Source of the DNA: Rhytidiadelphus loreus | Taxonomy: Eukaryota > Streptophyta > Bryopsida > Hypnales > Hylocomiaceae | Assembly (NCBI GenBank): GCA_947034895.1 | Contig: OX344761.1 | Location: 29,400,863-29,464,862 of the forward strand | Direction: 5' to 3' | Length of the DNA stretch: 64,000 bases | Shown: one piece after another, positions 30,869-42,788 of the stretch | Numbering within the stretch: position 1 is the first letter of the stretch | How the letters are laid out: every line of letters starts with the position of its first letter | Position numbers and translations under genes: made by a program | Notes under the pieces: model-generated | Database searches by the model: none | Seen by the model: only the letters and a program-made list of their open reading frames with translations | What the model was told of the DNA's origin: nothing

Positions 30869-31438
30869 CCCCTAAATGTCTGGATTCATCTCCAAAATTG
30901 ACTATGTGAGAAAAAACATTATAAACTACAATTTGGAAGAATATTTTGAAATTGGTATACAAATGAAAGCTGTAGATTTTTATTTTTTAATTTCTATCCA
31001 TACGGTTAGATCTACTAATGCTATCACCAATCTTTTTCTATAAATTTTGAAAAGAAAATTTCAGAATTCCTTCTAAATTCAATTACAAGTAAAATATTAT
31101 CAGTTTTTTGAGTAAAACTTGTTGGAATGGATTTGAAATAAGGTTCTCTTCATGTGGTGATTTTTTGAAATTTTGTGACCTTTACATCTTCGACCTCATT
31201 TTTGCACATCTAGTTTTGAACTAAAGTCAATGCAAATTGACCACTTGACATACTTCCACATTTGTAATTTTAGAAATGTGTATATTCTAGTAACACCAAA
31301 TCCAACCGATGGATAGGACAACAACTTGATAAAGTATCACCAAAAATTAAGATGACTTTCATCCGTGCATAATTGAGACAGAAACAAGGATCTGAATCTG
31401 TTCATCGTCCAGAAAATGGACGTTGAAGCGCTCCAGGG
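30869..31438. mobile_element. Possible TTAA-flanked element
   Basis: TTAA followed by CCCC at 30865-30872 and GGG followed by TTAA at 31436-31442 would suit a piggyBac-like MITE. The ends otherwise match only weakly (CCCCTAAATG against CCCTGGAGCG). No coding content is seen. Confidence 0.25.
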
Positions 31439-31442
31439 TTAA

Positions 31443-32744
31443 ATTTCTCATTGTCAAAATAATAATAGTCAACAATTCCATATATGGAAGTATATACCGT
31501 TGAACTTAGATAAGTCACTTACCTTTAAAATTCTAGTCATATTAAGAATCTTCTATTTGGAAAAATATAATTGCTTTTATTACAATAGTTTATAGAAAAG
31601 GTAACCTAGTTGATTATTACAATAAATTCTTTTCCTTTAGAAGAAATGGAAAAAAATTTATCAACAAAAAAATTATTTATTTATTTTTGTTTATGCAACA
31701 AATGGAGATATTAATATTGTGTAAATGAAAAATATATATATTAATGTATATTTTATTTGGATTTATGCTTTTATTTATTTTTAATTCCATCAATGCAAGG
31801 CATCCCTTAATTGTGTGTGGATCATTTTACATAGACAAATCACATATTGATCATTTCATCTACAACTTCTTGAATTAGTAATTAATTGTCTATTTTATTA
31901 TTGTATAAAGCACTACTATTTGTTGTGGTGATTAATGTTGTGTTTCTAAATGAGATACATTTTCAATTTCTTCATTTGTATTATTAAGTGTTAAATTCTC
32001 TCATTTAAACATTAATAATCACATATTTCATTAAATCTTCATAAGAAGAGAGTTTGTGTAAAGATGAACAAATATATTATTAATGGAGAGAGTCAATAAT
32101 AAAGAGTGTACAAAAGTTATCTATAGTCCTCATGTCCCTTCAATCTATTAGAAGCTAAGGACTATATCTAAGTAAGAGTCTAAGTTAACACAAATTTTCA
32201 CAAGCTATTACTAGGTGTTCTAGAGAAATCTAAAGAACACAATTAGCCATTGCTCATTTTGGATCCTAAATCAAGAATATGCTTTCACATTAACATTGTA
32301 ATTATACACAATAATACAAGGAAACGGCACTTGTGGCTATCGTAGAGTTGAAAATGAAAATGGACACAACAATATAGACAATCACCATGAGAATACATAC
32401 ACCAAAAAATAATGGGGAATGATGCAAAGATCCAAAGGTTGATGTTTGTTGACTTTAGATCCAATGTTGGATATCAAAATCATGTGTACTCATAAGATAG
32501 TAAATAGTAAATAGTTGGACAAATCACAAGCAAAACTTGGATGAGCCAAAATGAAAATGGATAAAATTAGAATAAAGATGAAAAAAATGAATTGAAAGTT
32601 GAAAATAATATAGACCATATTATATTGATTTTGTTTGAAATATTTCCATCTTCAACAAGTTTGGTTGTTTAAACATCGAAAGACATCTGCAACTTAAGAA
32701 CATGTGATAGTCATCTAGTAGTTCCAAGGTTTTTGATCATCACT
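31443..32744. other. No gene seen; AT-rich sequence
   Basis: Very AT-rich DNA with no supported frame, RNA or terminus. Confidence 0.5.
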
Positions 32745-32747
32745 TTG

Positions 32748-32983
32748 CACTAGAAGAAGCCCATGTTTTTTTTAATTTGTTGATGTCAAAGTTGACGGAT
32801 TTTGCTAGACATCGTTTGTAACAGCTTATGTTTTTATGTCAACAATGACATCTAATGTAACATCTTGACGTTACATTAGATGTCATTGTTGACATAAAAA
32901 CACAAGTTGTTACAAATGATGTCTAGCAAAATCCATCAATTTGATGTCTAAAACATTCAAATAAACATGGGCTTCTTCTAGTG
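32748..32983. mobile_element. CACTA-derived palindromic MITE, 236 bp, copy 1
   Basis: Ends CACTAGAAGAAGCCCATG and its reverse complement, flanked by TTG on both sides (32745-32747, 32984-32986), a 3-bp duplication. The element is nearly a full inverted repeat centred on a TTACATTAGATGTCATTG-type arm, so its transcript would fold into a long hairpin. A second copy is at 44379-44616. Confidence 0.9.
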
Positions 32984-33268
32984 TTGACATACCTTCTCAA
33001 GATAAGCACTAGTCCTAAAGGCTTTTGGATTGTCTTTCAAATTGGGGTTGTAGATACATCACTGAGGATTCTCCGTTCCACACCTTCTCTTTTGAATTTG
33101 TAGCTTAGGTACGTAATCTAATAATCTTTCGGCAATTTTTGACTTCATTTTGTTGTTGCATAGAGTTTTTAATAAACAATGATGTCTTCAGTTCAAGTAT
33201 TTGATGTTTAAGGTGATAAGTCAATGAACTAACATTACGATCTATGAGGTTCAAGTTGATTTCTAGGT

Positions 33269-33865
33269 ATGCTGAAGGTCTCATTCCTAGCCTTGGAATC
33301 TAGTCTTTGGAGAATTTTGCCGATGGAGCTCTTGCACTTTGTGTTTCTTCATCTTCTTGTTGTTAGAATTGGTCAATTTCAAGTTCTTTCTAAGGAATGG
33401 AAGAGGAACATTGATTGCAAAGACTCAGAATTCAATTGGGTCTTTGATGCAACAAATCATCTCAAAATGTTTACTCTCATATCTTGGATTGAGTATGATG
33501 AGACCTTTGTTAGCCTCTACAACATGCAAACAAACAAGTGGCATGTCTTTGAAATTAATACAAAGTGGACAATGGTTATCATAACTTCTATTACTGATAG
33601 TGGGCTATTTTGTAGTCCATGGCAATGGTAGAATGCTAAGGGGCATTGTGGTGAATCCTTTAACCCAAAAGGAGATGAAACTCACTCTTCCACTTAGCAT
33701 GGAGTTTGGAGAATTTGATAATCAAGTAAAATAGTGCAACTCACTATAGACAGAAAAACAAAGGAGTATAAACTGCATATTCTGTGCTACATGCAAATTG
33801 GTGGCCACGATCTCTTTGCTCAAGTCTATGAACCCCACATCAATGGGTGGTTGTATGAGAATAAT
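33269..33865 (+). pseudogene. F-box (kelch-type) protein pseudogene
   Basis: The first frame (33269-33631) has an F-box: S-L-W-R-I-L-P-M-E-L-L, then V-V-R-I-G-Q-F-Q-V-L-S-K-E-W. It is followed by sequence like a kelch/F-box-associated region (V-S-L-Y-N-M-Q-T-N-K-W). After a stop the similarity continues in shifted frames: I-V-V-N-P-L-T-Q-K near 33650 and D-R-K-T-K-E-Y-K-L-H-I-L then A-Q-V-Y-E-P-H-I-N-G-W to about 33845. Intact F-box proteins are SCF ubiquitin-ligase adaptors. The C-terminal half is missing and at least two frameshifts are present. Confidence 0.6.
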
Positions 33866-34394
33866 TATAATATATAATGAAGAGTATATTTTATTATAAC
33901 AAGAAGTATTTAAATATACAATGAAGGGTCATGCCCATATATTGAAGGACACAACCTTCTATCACATTTAAATACAAAACTATTCATTATACATAATACT
34001 TAGTACATGTCTAACACTCCAACTAGTTGAGTATTTAAATACATTTTGTTGAAAATATTTCTTGAACTATATCTCTAGTAAATCGTGAAATTTAAGGATT
34101 CAAACTATTTCTAGACACTACAAGAAAAACAGTGTATAAATGACTGCAAAGAATGACTGCATAGGAGTCATTGTGGACAAAAATGACTGCACTGTGATTT
34201 TGGCCCCTAGAGTCATAGTGGACTAGTCATTTTTCTAAATGACTGCCATAGTATTATCACCATCCATTGTGAGCTTGGATGAAACTTCCAAAGTGGTAAA
34301 GAAAAAAGAAGTTTAAGGAAATGACTCCTATGTTGCCACGTGGCCAGTCATTCTGAAGTCATCCCGTAGTCACAAATGACCCCTTTTTTTTATC

Positions 34395-34800
34395 CTTTTC
34401 TGAAATCTAGGATTATATTTTGAAATCTAGGAAATTTGAACATTATTTTTTAAAATCTAGGATTATATTCTGAAATCTAGGAAATGTGAATATTTTTCTT
34501 TTGAAATCTAGGATTGTATTCTAAAATCTAGGAAATGTGAATATTATATTCTAAAATCTAGGAAATGTGAATATTTTTCTTTTGAAATCTAGGATTGTAT
34601 TCTAAAATCTAGAAAATGTGAATATTATTTTCTAAAATCTAGGAAATTTAAATATTTTTCTTCTGAAATCTAGGATTGTATTCTAAAATCTAGGAAATGT
34701 GAATATTATTTTCTAAAATCTAGGATTATATTCTAAAATCTAGGAAATGTAAATATTATTTTCTAATATCTAAAAGATTTGAAGATTATTTTCGAGTTGT
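34395..34800 (+). repeat. Tandem repeat of AAATCTAGGA units
   Basis: GAAATCTAGGATTATATTCT and AAAATCTAGGAAATGTGAAT alternate about ten times inside the non-autonomous CACTA element. Confidence 0.85.
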
Positions 34801-34839
34801 GGTCAAATGTGCAAAATGAGTACACCATATACCAAATAC

Positions 34840-35025
34840 CATATACAAATACATGATTCATACGCCATATACAAATACATGATTCATAAACCATATACAA
34901 ATATATGATTCATACACCATATACAAATATATGATTCATACACCATATACAAATATATGATTCATACACCATATACATGATTCATACACCATATACATGA
35001 TTCATACATCATACACAATACACTA
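34840..35025 (+). repeat. Tandem repeat of ATACACCATATACAAATATATG
   Basis: About seven copies of a 24-27-base unit around CCATATACAAATA and TGATTCATA, shortening to 18 bases at the right. Internal to the non-autonomous CACTA element. Confidence 0.8.
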
Positions 35026-36627
35026 TATTTTGCATATGTGTCAAATGGATTTTCAAGCCATTTAGTGTGTGAATACAAAGAGTTCAAATAAGCCTTTTAT
35101 ACAAGTGGGGTGGTAGGAGGCAAGACAAACCATGTGGGATTTGTAATATGTTGATGCAATAATAGAGTAGTGATGTGGAAGTCATTATGTAGTTGTGTTA
35201 GAGTAAATCACAATCAAAATAGTAGAGTAGTGACACAAAAGTCATTATGTAGTCACCTTAGAGTAAATTGTAGTCAAAATACAATCACATAGTTTACTCA
35301 CTTTTGACTATGGCCTTCACAATGGAATTGATTAAGTCCAAATTGAAAGTTTAACAATGTTGTGAACAAAAACCAATGGATGAAACATAGACATTGTGAA
35401 AGTTATCAACCTAGTTCTATAAAATTAAAACCAAAAATTGTTTTTCTATCTCTTAGAGGTGCTAAATGTCATCTAAATTTTAGTTTTTGGCCTTTGCATT
35501 GTCAATCTAACTTTATTTTTTTAGTTTGTTTTGAAAAAAGCATTAGTAAATAGAGAAAAAAATCAAAAGAAAAATAAGTCTCCAAGAGTGCATCATTTTA
35601 ACCCCTACAAGAGCAAGGCCTTTTATCTACCAAAGAAACACTGAAAACTGCCATTTCTGTAGCAAAGAGTAAAAAAAAAATTTAATATTTTTCTTTGACA
35701 TCTAACTGTAGGATCTTACACCCAACTAGTATTTAAAAGTGTGGAAAAAAATTCAGAATTTTTGACCGCATAGATTGCAAGATATTTGCCTTTAAAGTGG
35801 AAAAAACAAGTTTTTCAGCACATTGCGGGACTAGATAAAGACAACACGTTCTGGATGTAAAAATGTGGATGAAGACTCTTTTCCACTAAGTCGTCATCCT
35901 GTAGTCGCGAATGTGACTCTGAAATGACTTTAACGATGACAACCCCAAACCCTTGGTGCAATTAGGGAACACGAGTCATATTCAAGTCGTTCCGGACAAG
36001 CAATCATTCTTCTATGGTTACATTTACCCCCATTTCCTTGTAGTGAGATTTATTTGTATTTCTATTGTAATATCGTTTGTATGTATTTTTATTATTTTTA
36101 TGAAAAGTAAAATTATTTTGTCTTTGTGAATTATGAACATTGAATCCTCTTTGCCAATTATATTGTGATTGAAGTATTTGTAAAATTATAAATGTATATA
36201 TCATAAAGTTGTTTGTATTGTGCTTGAAGTTGATAAAAATGATTTTCAAGAATTTGATATATAATTTGTAAAGGTGGACAATAATATAATGGTGGAATTT
36301 GATCTTCCACATAGAATCTTGTCTTTAATATTTGACTTAGAATTGAGCTTGGAATATCCTTCATTCCAAGGTCATTCATAAACTTTTGGCAAGACTTTTG
36401 GTGTTTTGTTCGTGGAAGACTTTTTGTATAAATATTGGCTATCATTTCAATTGTAGGAATGTATTCTAATTTAACTTGATTAGATTGTACAACTTTCCTT
36501 GTGAAGTGATATTGAGTTTCTATGTGTTTTGTTCTAGAATGGAATTTAGGATTTGCACTAAGTACTATTGCACTTTGATTATCAACATATATAATTGTTG
36601 GATTTTCTTGGAAAAATCCTAAATCTT

Positions 36628-36894
36628 TTAATAATCTTCAAAGCCAAACAACTTCAGCATAAGCTTTAGATAAAGCCATATATTTAGATTTGGTACTAGA
36701 AAGACTACAAAGGTTTGTTTCTTACTTGACCATGTAATTACTCCGTCGGTGAGAAAGAAACAATACATGGTTGTAGAATGACAAGTATCTTGATCACCAA
36801 CCCAATTTGCATATGAATATCGATATAAAATATGGCCTGTAGAAGATTGTTGATATACAATATTTTGAGTAATAGTGCCTTTAATATAATGCAA
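36628..36894 (-). pseudogene. Copia RNase H fragment
   Basis: The frame gives Y-I-K-G-T, then Y-S-Y-A-N-W-V-G-D (normally D-A-D-W-A-G-D), a Ser/Thr stretch and F-L-T-D-G-V-I-T-W-S-S-K-K-Q. This is the RNase H region that follows RT in copia elements. The first catalytic Asp is changed to Tyr. A further fragment with T-K-S-L-P-R-T-K-H is at 36360-36445. Confidence 0.7.
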
Positions 36895-37237
36895 GACTCT
36901 TTTAGTAACTTACCAATGCAAAAGTCTAGGATTAGAAAGATATTGGGATAAACTATTTATACTATATGCAATATCGAGGCGTATAAAGGCTTGAGCATGA
37001 ATTAAAGAGCCAATGGCTTGAGAATAAGGGATATCTTTAGTAGCTTATTGTTCTTCAATTGTGGAAGGGCAATGAGCTTTGGATGGTTTGTATCCCGCTT
37101 CAAAAATTGAATTAGATTGATCCATATGAAAGCATTCAAGTATAGTATTTAAGTATTTAGTTTGATTAATTATGATTGAGGAGTCTTGACGATTTTGAGA
37201 AATGTGCATTCCAATATGAGATTGGAGTTCATCATCA

Positions 37238-38446
37238 TCAATCGTGGTGTAAAAGATTTTTTAAATTGTGAATTGCATGTAAACTATTGCTTAAAAAGAT
37301 ACAATCATCAACATAGATGGCTATAATAATAAAGTCAGAATTAGAATGTTTAATATAAATATTTGAGTCAGCATCAGTGGTAATGAAACCATTATCAAGA
37401 AGAAATTGATGAAGGCGGTAATACCACATTTGAGAAGATTGTTTTAAGCCATATAAGGCTTTAACCCTTTAGGACCTAAAGAGCCCCAAGCAACCTCTTG
37501 AATTCTTCTAGAATCAAATTTGCATATTAAAATTTTATGATTTAATTAAAATTATTATTTTTCCACAAATAAGCATTCATATCTTCTATCTAATATGATT
37601 TTAAATTATTTTTGGGAAATAAAACGAAATTTATATGATTTTTTAAATTTTATGTCTTTGAAAAATCATAATAATTACAAAAAAGCTCCCTTTACTGTGA
37701 ATTTTTTATGGAAAATAGAGTTCATTATATTGAACATTATGGTGAAGTTGGCATGCTTTCTTTAGTTATACACAAATAAATTCAATAGAGAAACATGTTC
37801 CACAGTGCATTTTGAAACTCTAAAATTCCCAACTTCAAATTGCCATAGACAAATCATCATTGCTCCAAATTTGATGGCCAATGGCTCATTGGAGGCGGAA
37901 TACCCATGCTCTCACATTTTGTTCATACCTTAAGAGCAATTAAGGCCAAGAGAGTGTTCCAATTCCCAAAATTCAATTTAAAAGAACCAAAATTGGCATG
38001 CTAGGCCCTAAAGGGTTAAGCAATTTGCATACTAAAGAAGATTTACTTACATGAGGAGGGATCGGAATACCATCAAGGATGGTCATGTAAATATCTTCAA
38101 TAAGCAAGCCATTAAAAAACCCGTAATGACGTCCATTTGATGGGCTTCGAGGTTATATTGGGTCATTAATGCAAAAAGAACACGAGCAAAATTTAATTTT
38201 AAAATGGGAGAATATTTTTTTTGTATAATCAACTTCAACTTATTGAGTATATCCCTTAGCAACAAGACGGGCTTTATATTTTTTAATAGAGTCGTCATGA
38301 TTATATTTGATTTTAAAGATCCATTTGGAGCTTATAGGTTTCCGGTAAAGAGGACATGGAGTTAATATCCATGTTTGATTCTTCAACAATGAATCAACTT
38401 TGGCTTTTATAGCTTTTTCCCACTCAATGGCATTTGGACCTTCCAT
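37238..38446 (-). pseudogene. Copia reverse transcriptase split by a TTAA MITE
   Basis: The N-terminal part (38446-38240) has W-x-x-A-x-x-x-E-type spacing with W-E-K-A-I-K-A and K-W-I-F-K-I-K, then K-A-R-L-V-A-K-G. A frameshifted part follows with M-D-V-I-T-G-F-L. After the MITE (37465-38015) the frame resumes with K-A-L-Y-G-L-K-Q. The active-site Y-V-D-D is at 37304-37315. Deleting the MITE plus one TTAA joins K-L-L to K-A-L-Y-G-L-K in frame, as in intact copia RT. Confidence 0.85.
37465..38015. mobile_element. piggyBac-like MITE in the copia RT, 551 bp
   Basis: The ends read CCCTTTAGGACCTA and the complement CCCTTTAGGGCCTAGC, flanked by TTAA on both sides (37461-37464 and 38016-38019). TTAA duplication with termini starting CCC is diagnostic of the piggyBac superfamily. 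The interior is AT-rich and non-coding. Precise removal restores the copia RT frame, which validates the borders. Confidence 0.8.
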
Positions 38447-38494
38447 TGCTTCATTAATTGTAGTAGGTTCTATATTGGCACGAATGATTAGAGC

Positions 38495-38941
38495 TCATTT
38501 TTGGGGTTTAAATTTAGGAGGTTTTCTTCCTTCTATGATTTCTAAAAATCTTTTGCGAGGATTAATAATTTGCTTAGACCGAACATTTGGAGGAGATGGT
38601 GGTTCTAGTGGGGAAGGAGGCAAATTATTTGAATATATTTGTATAGATGGATCTTGGGAGTCAAGAAATAATTGGGAGTATTGAGTATTTAAATTACTTG
38701 GTGAAATTGGTATTTCTGGGTCATCATAAAGATGGTTGGGTATCCAATTTGTTACATGGTCATCATGAACAAAATTTGGAGTTGAAGAAGCATCACTTGA
38801 ATTTGGTGGCATGTGAAAGGTATTTATCGAAGAACTAGGTTGATTAAAAATTTTCCCTTCTAGATTAAATTGTGAGCTTTCACTTTGTGGATTAGGATCA
38901 GTTGAATAAATATTGGGTATTGTTATTGGTTTTAAGGACAT
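38495..38941 (-). pseudogene. Copia linker between integrase and RT
   Basis: An Asn/Ser/Pro-rich frame of about 148 codons ends near the start of the RT block (R-x-P-x-K-F-K). Its composition and place match the variable spacer between integrase and RT in copia polyproteins. No enzymatic motif is seen. Confidence 0.6.
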
Positions 38942-39013
38942 AGGAAATGAAAGATCAACTTCATTAGGATCTTTGCTATACTAAGGAGATTGAATAGAAG
39001 TTGGATCAAACAA

Positions 39014-39665
39014 TCATTCATCAAAGACGTCTCTTGAAATTATAATTTTATTATTATCTTTTCGCATAAAGCGATAAGCCTTAGCTTCATGACTATAACC
39101 AAGGAATATACAAGGAATAGTATGATCATCCAACTTTTTTTTATTATCTTTTTGAATTAAAACATATGCATTAGAACCAAAATTTGTAAATATGAAAGAT
39201 TTGGTCAGTATCATATCCATGTTTCAATGGGTTTAGGGGTTTAAAAGCTTTAATAGGAGAACGATTTTGCAAATAGTTTGCGGTTACTATAACTTTCCCC
39301 CTAAAGGATTTAGATAATCCACGATGGGATAACATTGATTTAGTAGCACCAATTAATGTATGATTTTTACGTTCATTTACGCCATTTTGTTGAGGTGAGT
39401 CTCGTATAGTATATTGACATTTAATTCCATATTGTTGACAAAAGGTGTCAAATTTGTTAGATCTATATTCTTTGCTGTTGTCAGATCGAAGAATAATGAT
39501 TTTCTTGGCTATTTTATTTTCTACTTGTTTGTAAATTTGAAATTTATCAAAGACTTTAGATTCATGCTTTAACAAATATAAAATTGTATATCTCGGTTTA
39601 TCATTAATAAATGTCAAAAAATATAACACACCAGAATGTGTAGGTAAATTAATTGGTTCACACAC
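39014..39665 (-). pseudogene. Copia integrase core
   Basis: The frame 39171-39665 contains the integrase core: F-I-N-D-K-P-R-Y (first acidic site), I-L-R-S-D-N-S-K-E-Y (second Asp) and S-P-Q-Q-N-G-V-N-E-R-K-N-H-T (catalytic Glu). The next frame, 39014-39220, continues with H-x-x-K-L-D-D-H-T-I-P-C-I-F-L-G-Y-S, standard downstream sequence, after a one-frame shift near 39200. Confidence 0.85.
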
Positions 39666-40389
39666 ATCACTATAAATTAAAGCTAGGAGTTCAGACGCTC
39701 TATTGGTTGTTGATTTTGGAAAGGGGAGTCGATGTTGTTATTTGTTTAAATATGAGTGACATAAAGGTAATATATTGACATCATAATTGTTTAGTCCAAT
39801 ATAGTGGGACTTTAATTGTTGTAATTCTTATTTATTTATATGGTGCCATAAAAGGACTTAATTATTGTCTACTATTGTAGGAAGTGCTGCAATCTTATTA
39901 TACGATTTGTTTGTAAAACCAAGTTTAAACAAATCATTTTCTAAATGACATTTGGTAAGTATTCTACCTAGATGATTTTTTAAAGTACAAATACCATCTT
40001 TAATTATAAGTACTCTTCTAGCTTTATCGAATTGTGTTACTGAAAATAAATTGTTAGTAAGCTTTGGAATATGTAAAACATTTGGAATTTCTTTAATGCC
40101 ACATTTAACTACTTTTGGACTATTCAATGAATTTTGGACTAAACATTTGAAGATCACAGGGTAATAACATTGTGAAACCTCCCAATGTTTGTATAGATCT
40201 CCTGGTGACCATTGTGGGATCTCCCGATGACCATTGTGGAATCTCTCGATGACCATTATTAATGCTGGACTTTCAAAAGTCCAAAAGTAGTTAAATATGG
40301 CATTTTAGTTTCATTATTTGATAATTGAATGGCTACATTACCTTGTCCAGAAATAAAATGACTTGTATTATCAGCCAAATATATTAGAG

Positions 40390-40650
40390 GGCCATTATCT
40401 CATTTTTCATAAGTAATAAATGCATCAATATCATAACACATGTGTTGTGTAGCACCGGTGTCTACATACCAATGATGATCGATTTTTTCTATAATATTAG
40501 GTGAATTATATAATGATGCGACATATAGTCTTTGATCTATTTTAGTAAAATTAGATTGTCCCTCATTTGTTTCATTGGATTTTAAAAATTGACAATCTCT
40601 GATATGATGTCTTAATTTCTTACAATTAAAACATCTAATGATTTTTTTTG
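40390..40650 (-). pseudogene. Copia CCHC knuckle and protease
   Basis: C-F-N-C-x4-H-x4-C is encoded at 40592-40633 and is the gag zinc knuckle. W-Y-V-D-T-G-A-T-Q-H-M begins the protease, with the active-site D-T-G-A at 40451-40462. A TGA lies at 40400-40402. Downstream, 39858-40256 carries the region before the integrase zinc finger, with R-I-L-T-K-C-H-L-E-N-D-L-F-K-L. Confidence 0.8.
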
Positions 40651-41165
40651 TTTATATGGAGGTTTATTACTTGAAGACTCTCCATATTGAGAAGTATTTT
40701 GATTTTTCTTCTCATTTTTTTAAAAATTAGGATTTTGTTTACGAATATAAAATGTTGATTGAGTATCAATTGAAGAATTTTGAAATTTAAGATCTTGTAA
40801 AAAGTTTTTTTCTTGAATTAAATTAGGAATTAAGGATTGTAGAGTTAAATTTGGTTGTCTACGTAACGAGTTGACAAATGTATGATATTTTACAGAAACA
40901 CTTTCTATTAATGCATAAACTACATCTTCATCAAAAAATAAAGCACCAATAGCAGTAAGTTTTTGTCATATTTTCATTATTATTCATTTTTAATGAGTTA
41001 GTGTAACTTACTTTTTAAATGCATTCTTGTAACATCTTGAGATTCAAATATCCTAGAAAGTTCTTTCGAAGCATGCTTTGATGTTGTACTACTTTGTACA
41101 TGAGAAGCAATTGAAAGATATAAACAATTATTAATTATTGCAAGAATAATTATATCCCTTTCTTC

Positions 41166-41748
41166 CCCGGGGAGGACACTCCCTATGTTTTAGCAACCTA
41201 CGTGCGGCGGAAAAAGTAAAACAAGTAATACACCTTAAAATTTAATTTCTTTTTCAAAAAAAAAATTATGGATAGATTTTACTACTTTAGAAGTTTATGT
41301 TTTGAATTATTGGTATTTTTTTGTGCTAATAGTAATTAGTTATAAATTTTTGAAGAAAAAAGATACACTGTAAAGCTGAAAATAACTTTCACACCTCTAT
41401 ATTATATAAGAAAAAAAATTTGAAAAATGAAAAAAAAATTATATAGAATAGCTTTCTATTGAAAGTTTATTTTGGTTGAATATTGATGCAATAGTCATCT
41501 TCATGTGAGCTCTATAAATATTTTAGTTGGAGAACATGCCATTTTAGTTCATTTTTCAACCCTTTCTAGACAATATATCTTATGTTATTTGGAATTGAAT
41601 TTTTTGTCAATAGAAACCTTTAGTCATTGTTAAACAAAGCTCAAAATTTTAGAATGAAATTATAGTTTATTCAAGGTGAATTACATGTATTACTTTTTCC
41701 ACCGCCGCACGTAGGTACCCCAAATGTAGTGAGAGTGTCCTCCCCTAG
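41166..41748 (-). mobile_element. 583-bp MITE, copy 3, inserted in copia gag
   Basis: Same unit as copies 1, 2 and 4, in the orientation of copy 2. It is flanked by CTTTCTTC on both sides (41158-41165 and 41749-41756), a perfect 8-bp duplication. Removing it with one octamer restores the copia gag frame (N-W-E-E joined to R-D-I-I-I-L-A-I), which proves both borders and the duplication length. Confidence 0.95.
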
Positions 41749-41975
41749 CTTTCTTCCCAATTAGCTATATTGCCTTCTCTAGTTATAAGTAGGCAAACAA
41801 CACCAACAACATTTTCATTAGCTGTGGGATTTACAGGTTTGACCTCTGTACCATCAATTAGAGGCCATATTTTTTGAGTTTTCAAAAACAATGTTAGTTT
41901 ATACTTCCATATATTAAAGTAAGTACCATCAAATTTTCCAATATCTTTTGTCTTATAAACTTTTGAAAGAGACAT
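41749..41975 (-). pseudogene. Copia gag N-terminus
   Basis: The frame starts M-S-L-S-K-V, then K-F-D-G-T-Y-F-N-I-W-K-Y-K-L, the usual opening of copia gag (F-x-G-x-N-F-x-x-W). It continues past MITE copy 3 below 41165 with H-V-Q-S-S-T-T-S-K-H-A and R-I-F-E-S. The zinc knuckle near 40.6 kb belongs to the same protein. Confidence 0.75.
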
Positions 41976-42108
41976 TATATATATTAAAAAGATGTATTTT
42001 TATATTATATTAATTTCTTAATAAAAACATTGTGCATCATAGAATGAATTCAATCATTCTAATCATGTGTATAAATTTTTTAGAATTAAAGTAAGAGAGT
42101 ATCTTCTC

Positions 42109-42420
42109 ACTCTAATACCATATGAGAGTGGTGCTTCTAGGAGAAAGTGGTGATGGTTGGAGAGAGTGGTGTTTCTAGGATGACACAAAGCATTTGGATG
42201 TATGACCAAAGTACTCTTTTTGTGGATAGACAATTATTTGGATGTTACTTAGTTAAGTTATTTAAGCAACATACAAGCTTACTTCTAGAAACTTTTGATT
42301 ATTTGTGTGGTGTCTTATCTCAATTTCAACCAAGTATCCACATTTGTACATTACATGTCAAGGTTGAATACATAATACAAAAGGTGATTTGGACTTATAA
42401 GGCCTCTAAACAGTGAACAA
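42109..42420 (-). promoter_or_regulatory. Copia primer-binding site and 5' LTR end
   Basis: On the minus strand TGGTATTAGAGT (42109-42120) matches the initiator tRNA-Met primer site TGGTATCAGAGC at 10 of 12 bases. It is preceded by a two-base spacer and an LTR ending in CTCTCA (42123 upward). The LTR should extend to higher coordinates; its outer edge was not found. The plus-strand frame at 42147-42416 is not supported. Confidence 0.65.
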
Positions 42421-42785
42421 GTTGTAAAATCCAGCAATAAATTCTTGTATAAGAATGTCATCTTGGTTGAAATCTGACATTGGCCCTAAAAGAAGACGTG
42501 GCCCTCTATTTTTGGTGCATCCAATTGAGCAATCTCGAGCCATGTCGAATCTTTCTTTTTTCAATTAAAATTTTCACTCCACCAAATTGATTTGGCCTCT
42601 AGATGTAAAGCGGTTTGGGTCAATTTCAGCCAATCAGAAGTGAGGATTTCAAGCCTCTTACAAAATAAATTGGCTCAACCTCTTGGTGTAAAGTAGTCTT
42701 TAAGGTACCCACACCTAGTATTGAACTGTCAACTTGAGCATGGTTTCCATAATTGAAATATGTAGGTTTTGCATGGGGCATGTTA
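42421..42785. other. No gene seen
   Basis: Sequence between the copia LTR region and a small CACTA MITE. It may include the outer part of the LTR. No coding evidence. Confidence 0.35.
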
Positions 42786-42788
42786 TGA

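Larger units (their letters stand above)
34116..36045 (+). mobile_element. Non-autonomous CACTA element, 1.93 kb
   Basis: Left end CACTACAAGAAAAACAG, right end the complement of CACTACAAGGAAATGG, with a 3-bp duplication AGA (34113-34115, 36046-36048). ATGACTGC and AGTCAT words cluster at both ends, as in the large CACTA element. The interior is tandem repeats without coding sequence. It lies at the 3' side of the copia element at 36.0-42.1 kb. Confidence 0.9.
36158..42122 (-). mobile_element. Decayed Ty1/copia retrotransposon, gag-pol
   Basis: The order on the minus strand is PBS (42109-42120), gag (41975 downward), CCHC knuckle (40592-40633), protease D-T-G-A (40451-40462), integrase (39171-39665), RT (38446 to about 37300), RNase H (36900-36628) and a C-terminal L-P-R-x-K-H block near 36400. 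The order protease, integrase, RT, RNase H defines Ty1/copia. The element is broken by a 583-bp MITE in gag, a 551-bp TTAA MITE in RT and several stops. Removing each MITE with one duplication restores the frame locally. A clear 3' LTR was not found; the CACTA element at 34116-36045 lies on that side. Confidence 0.85.

Noticed and set aside
34840..35025. CRISPR-like array
   Set aside because: Units are directly tandem without unique spacers and lie in a plant transposon.
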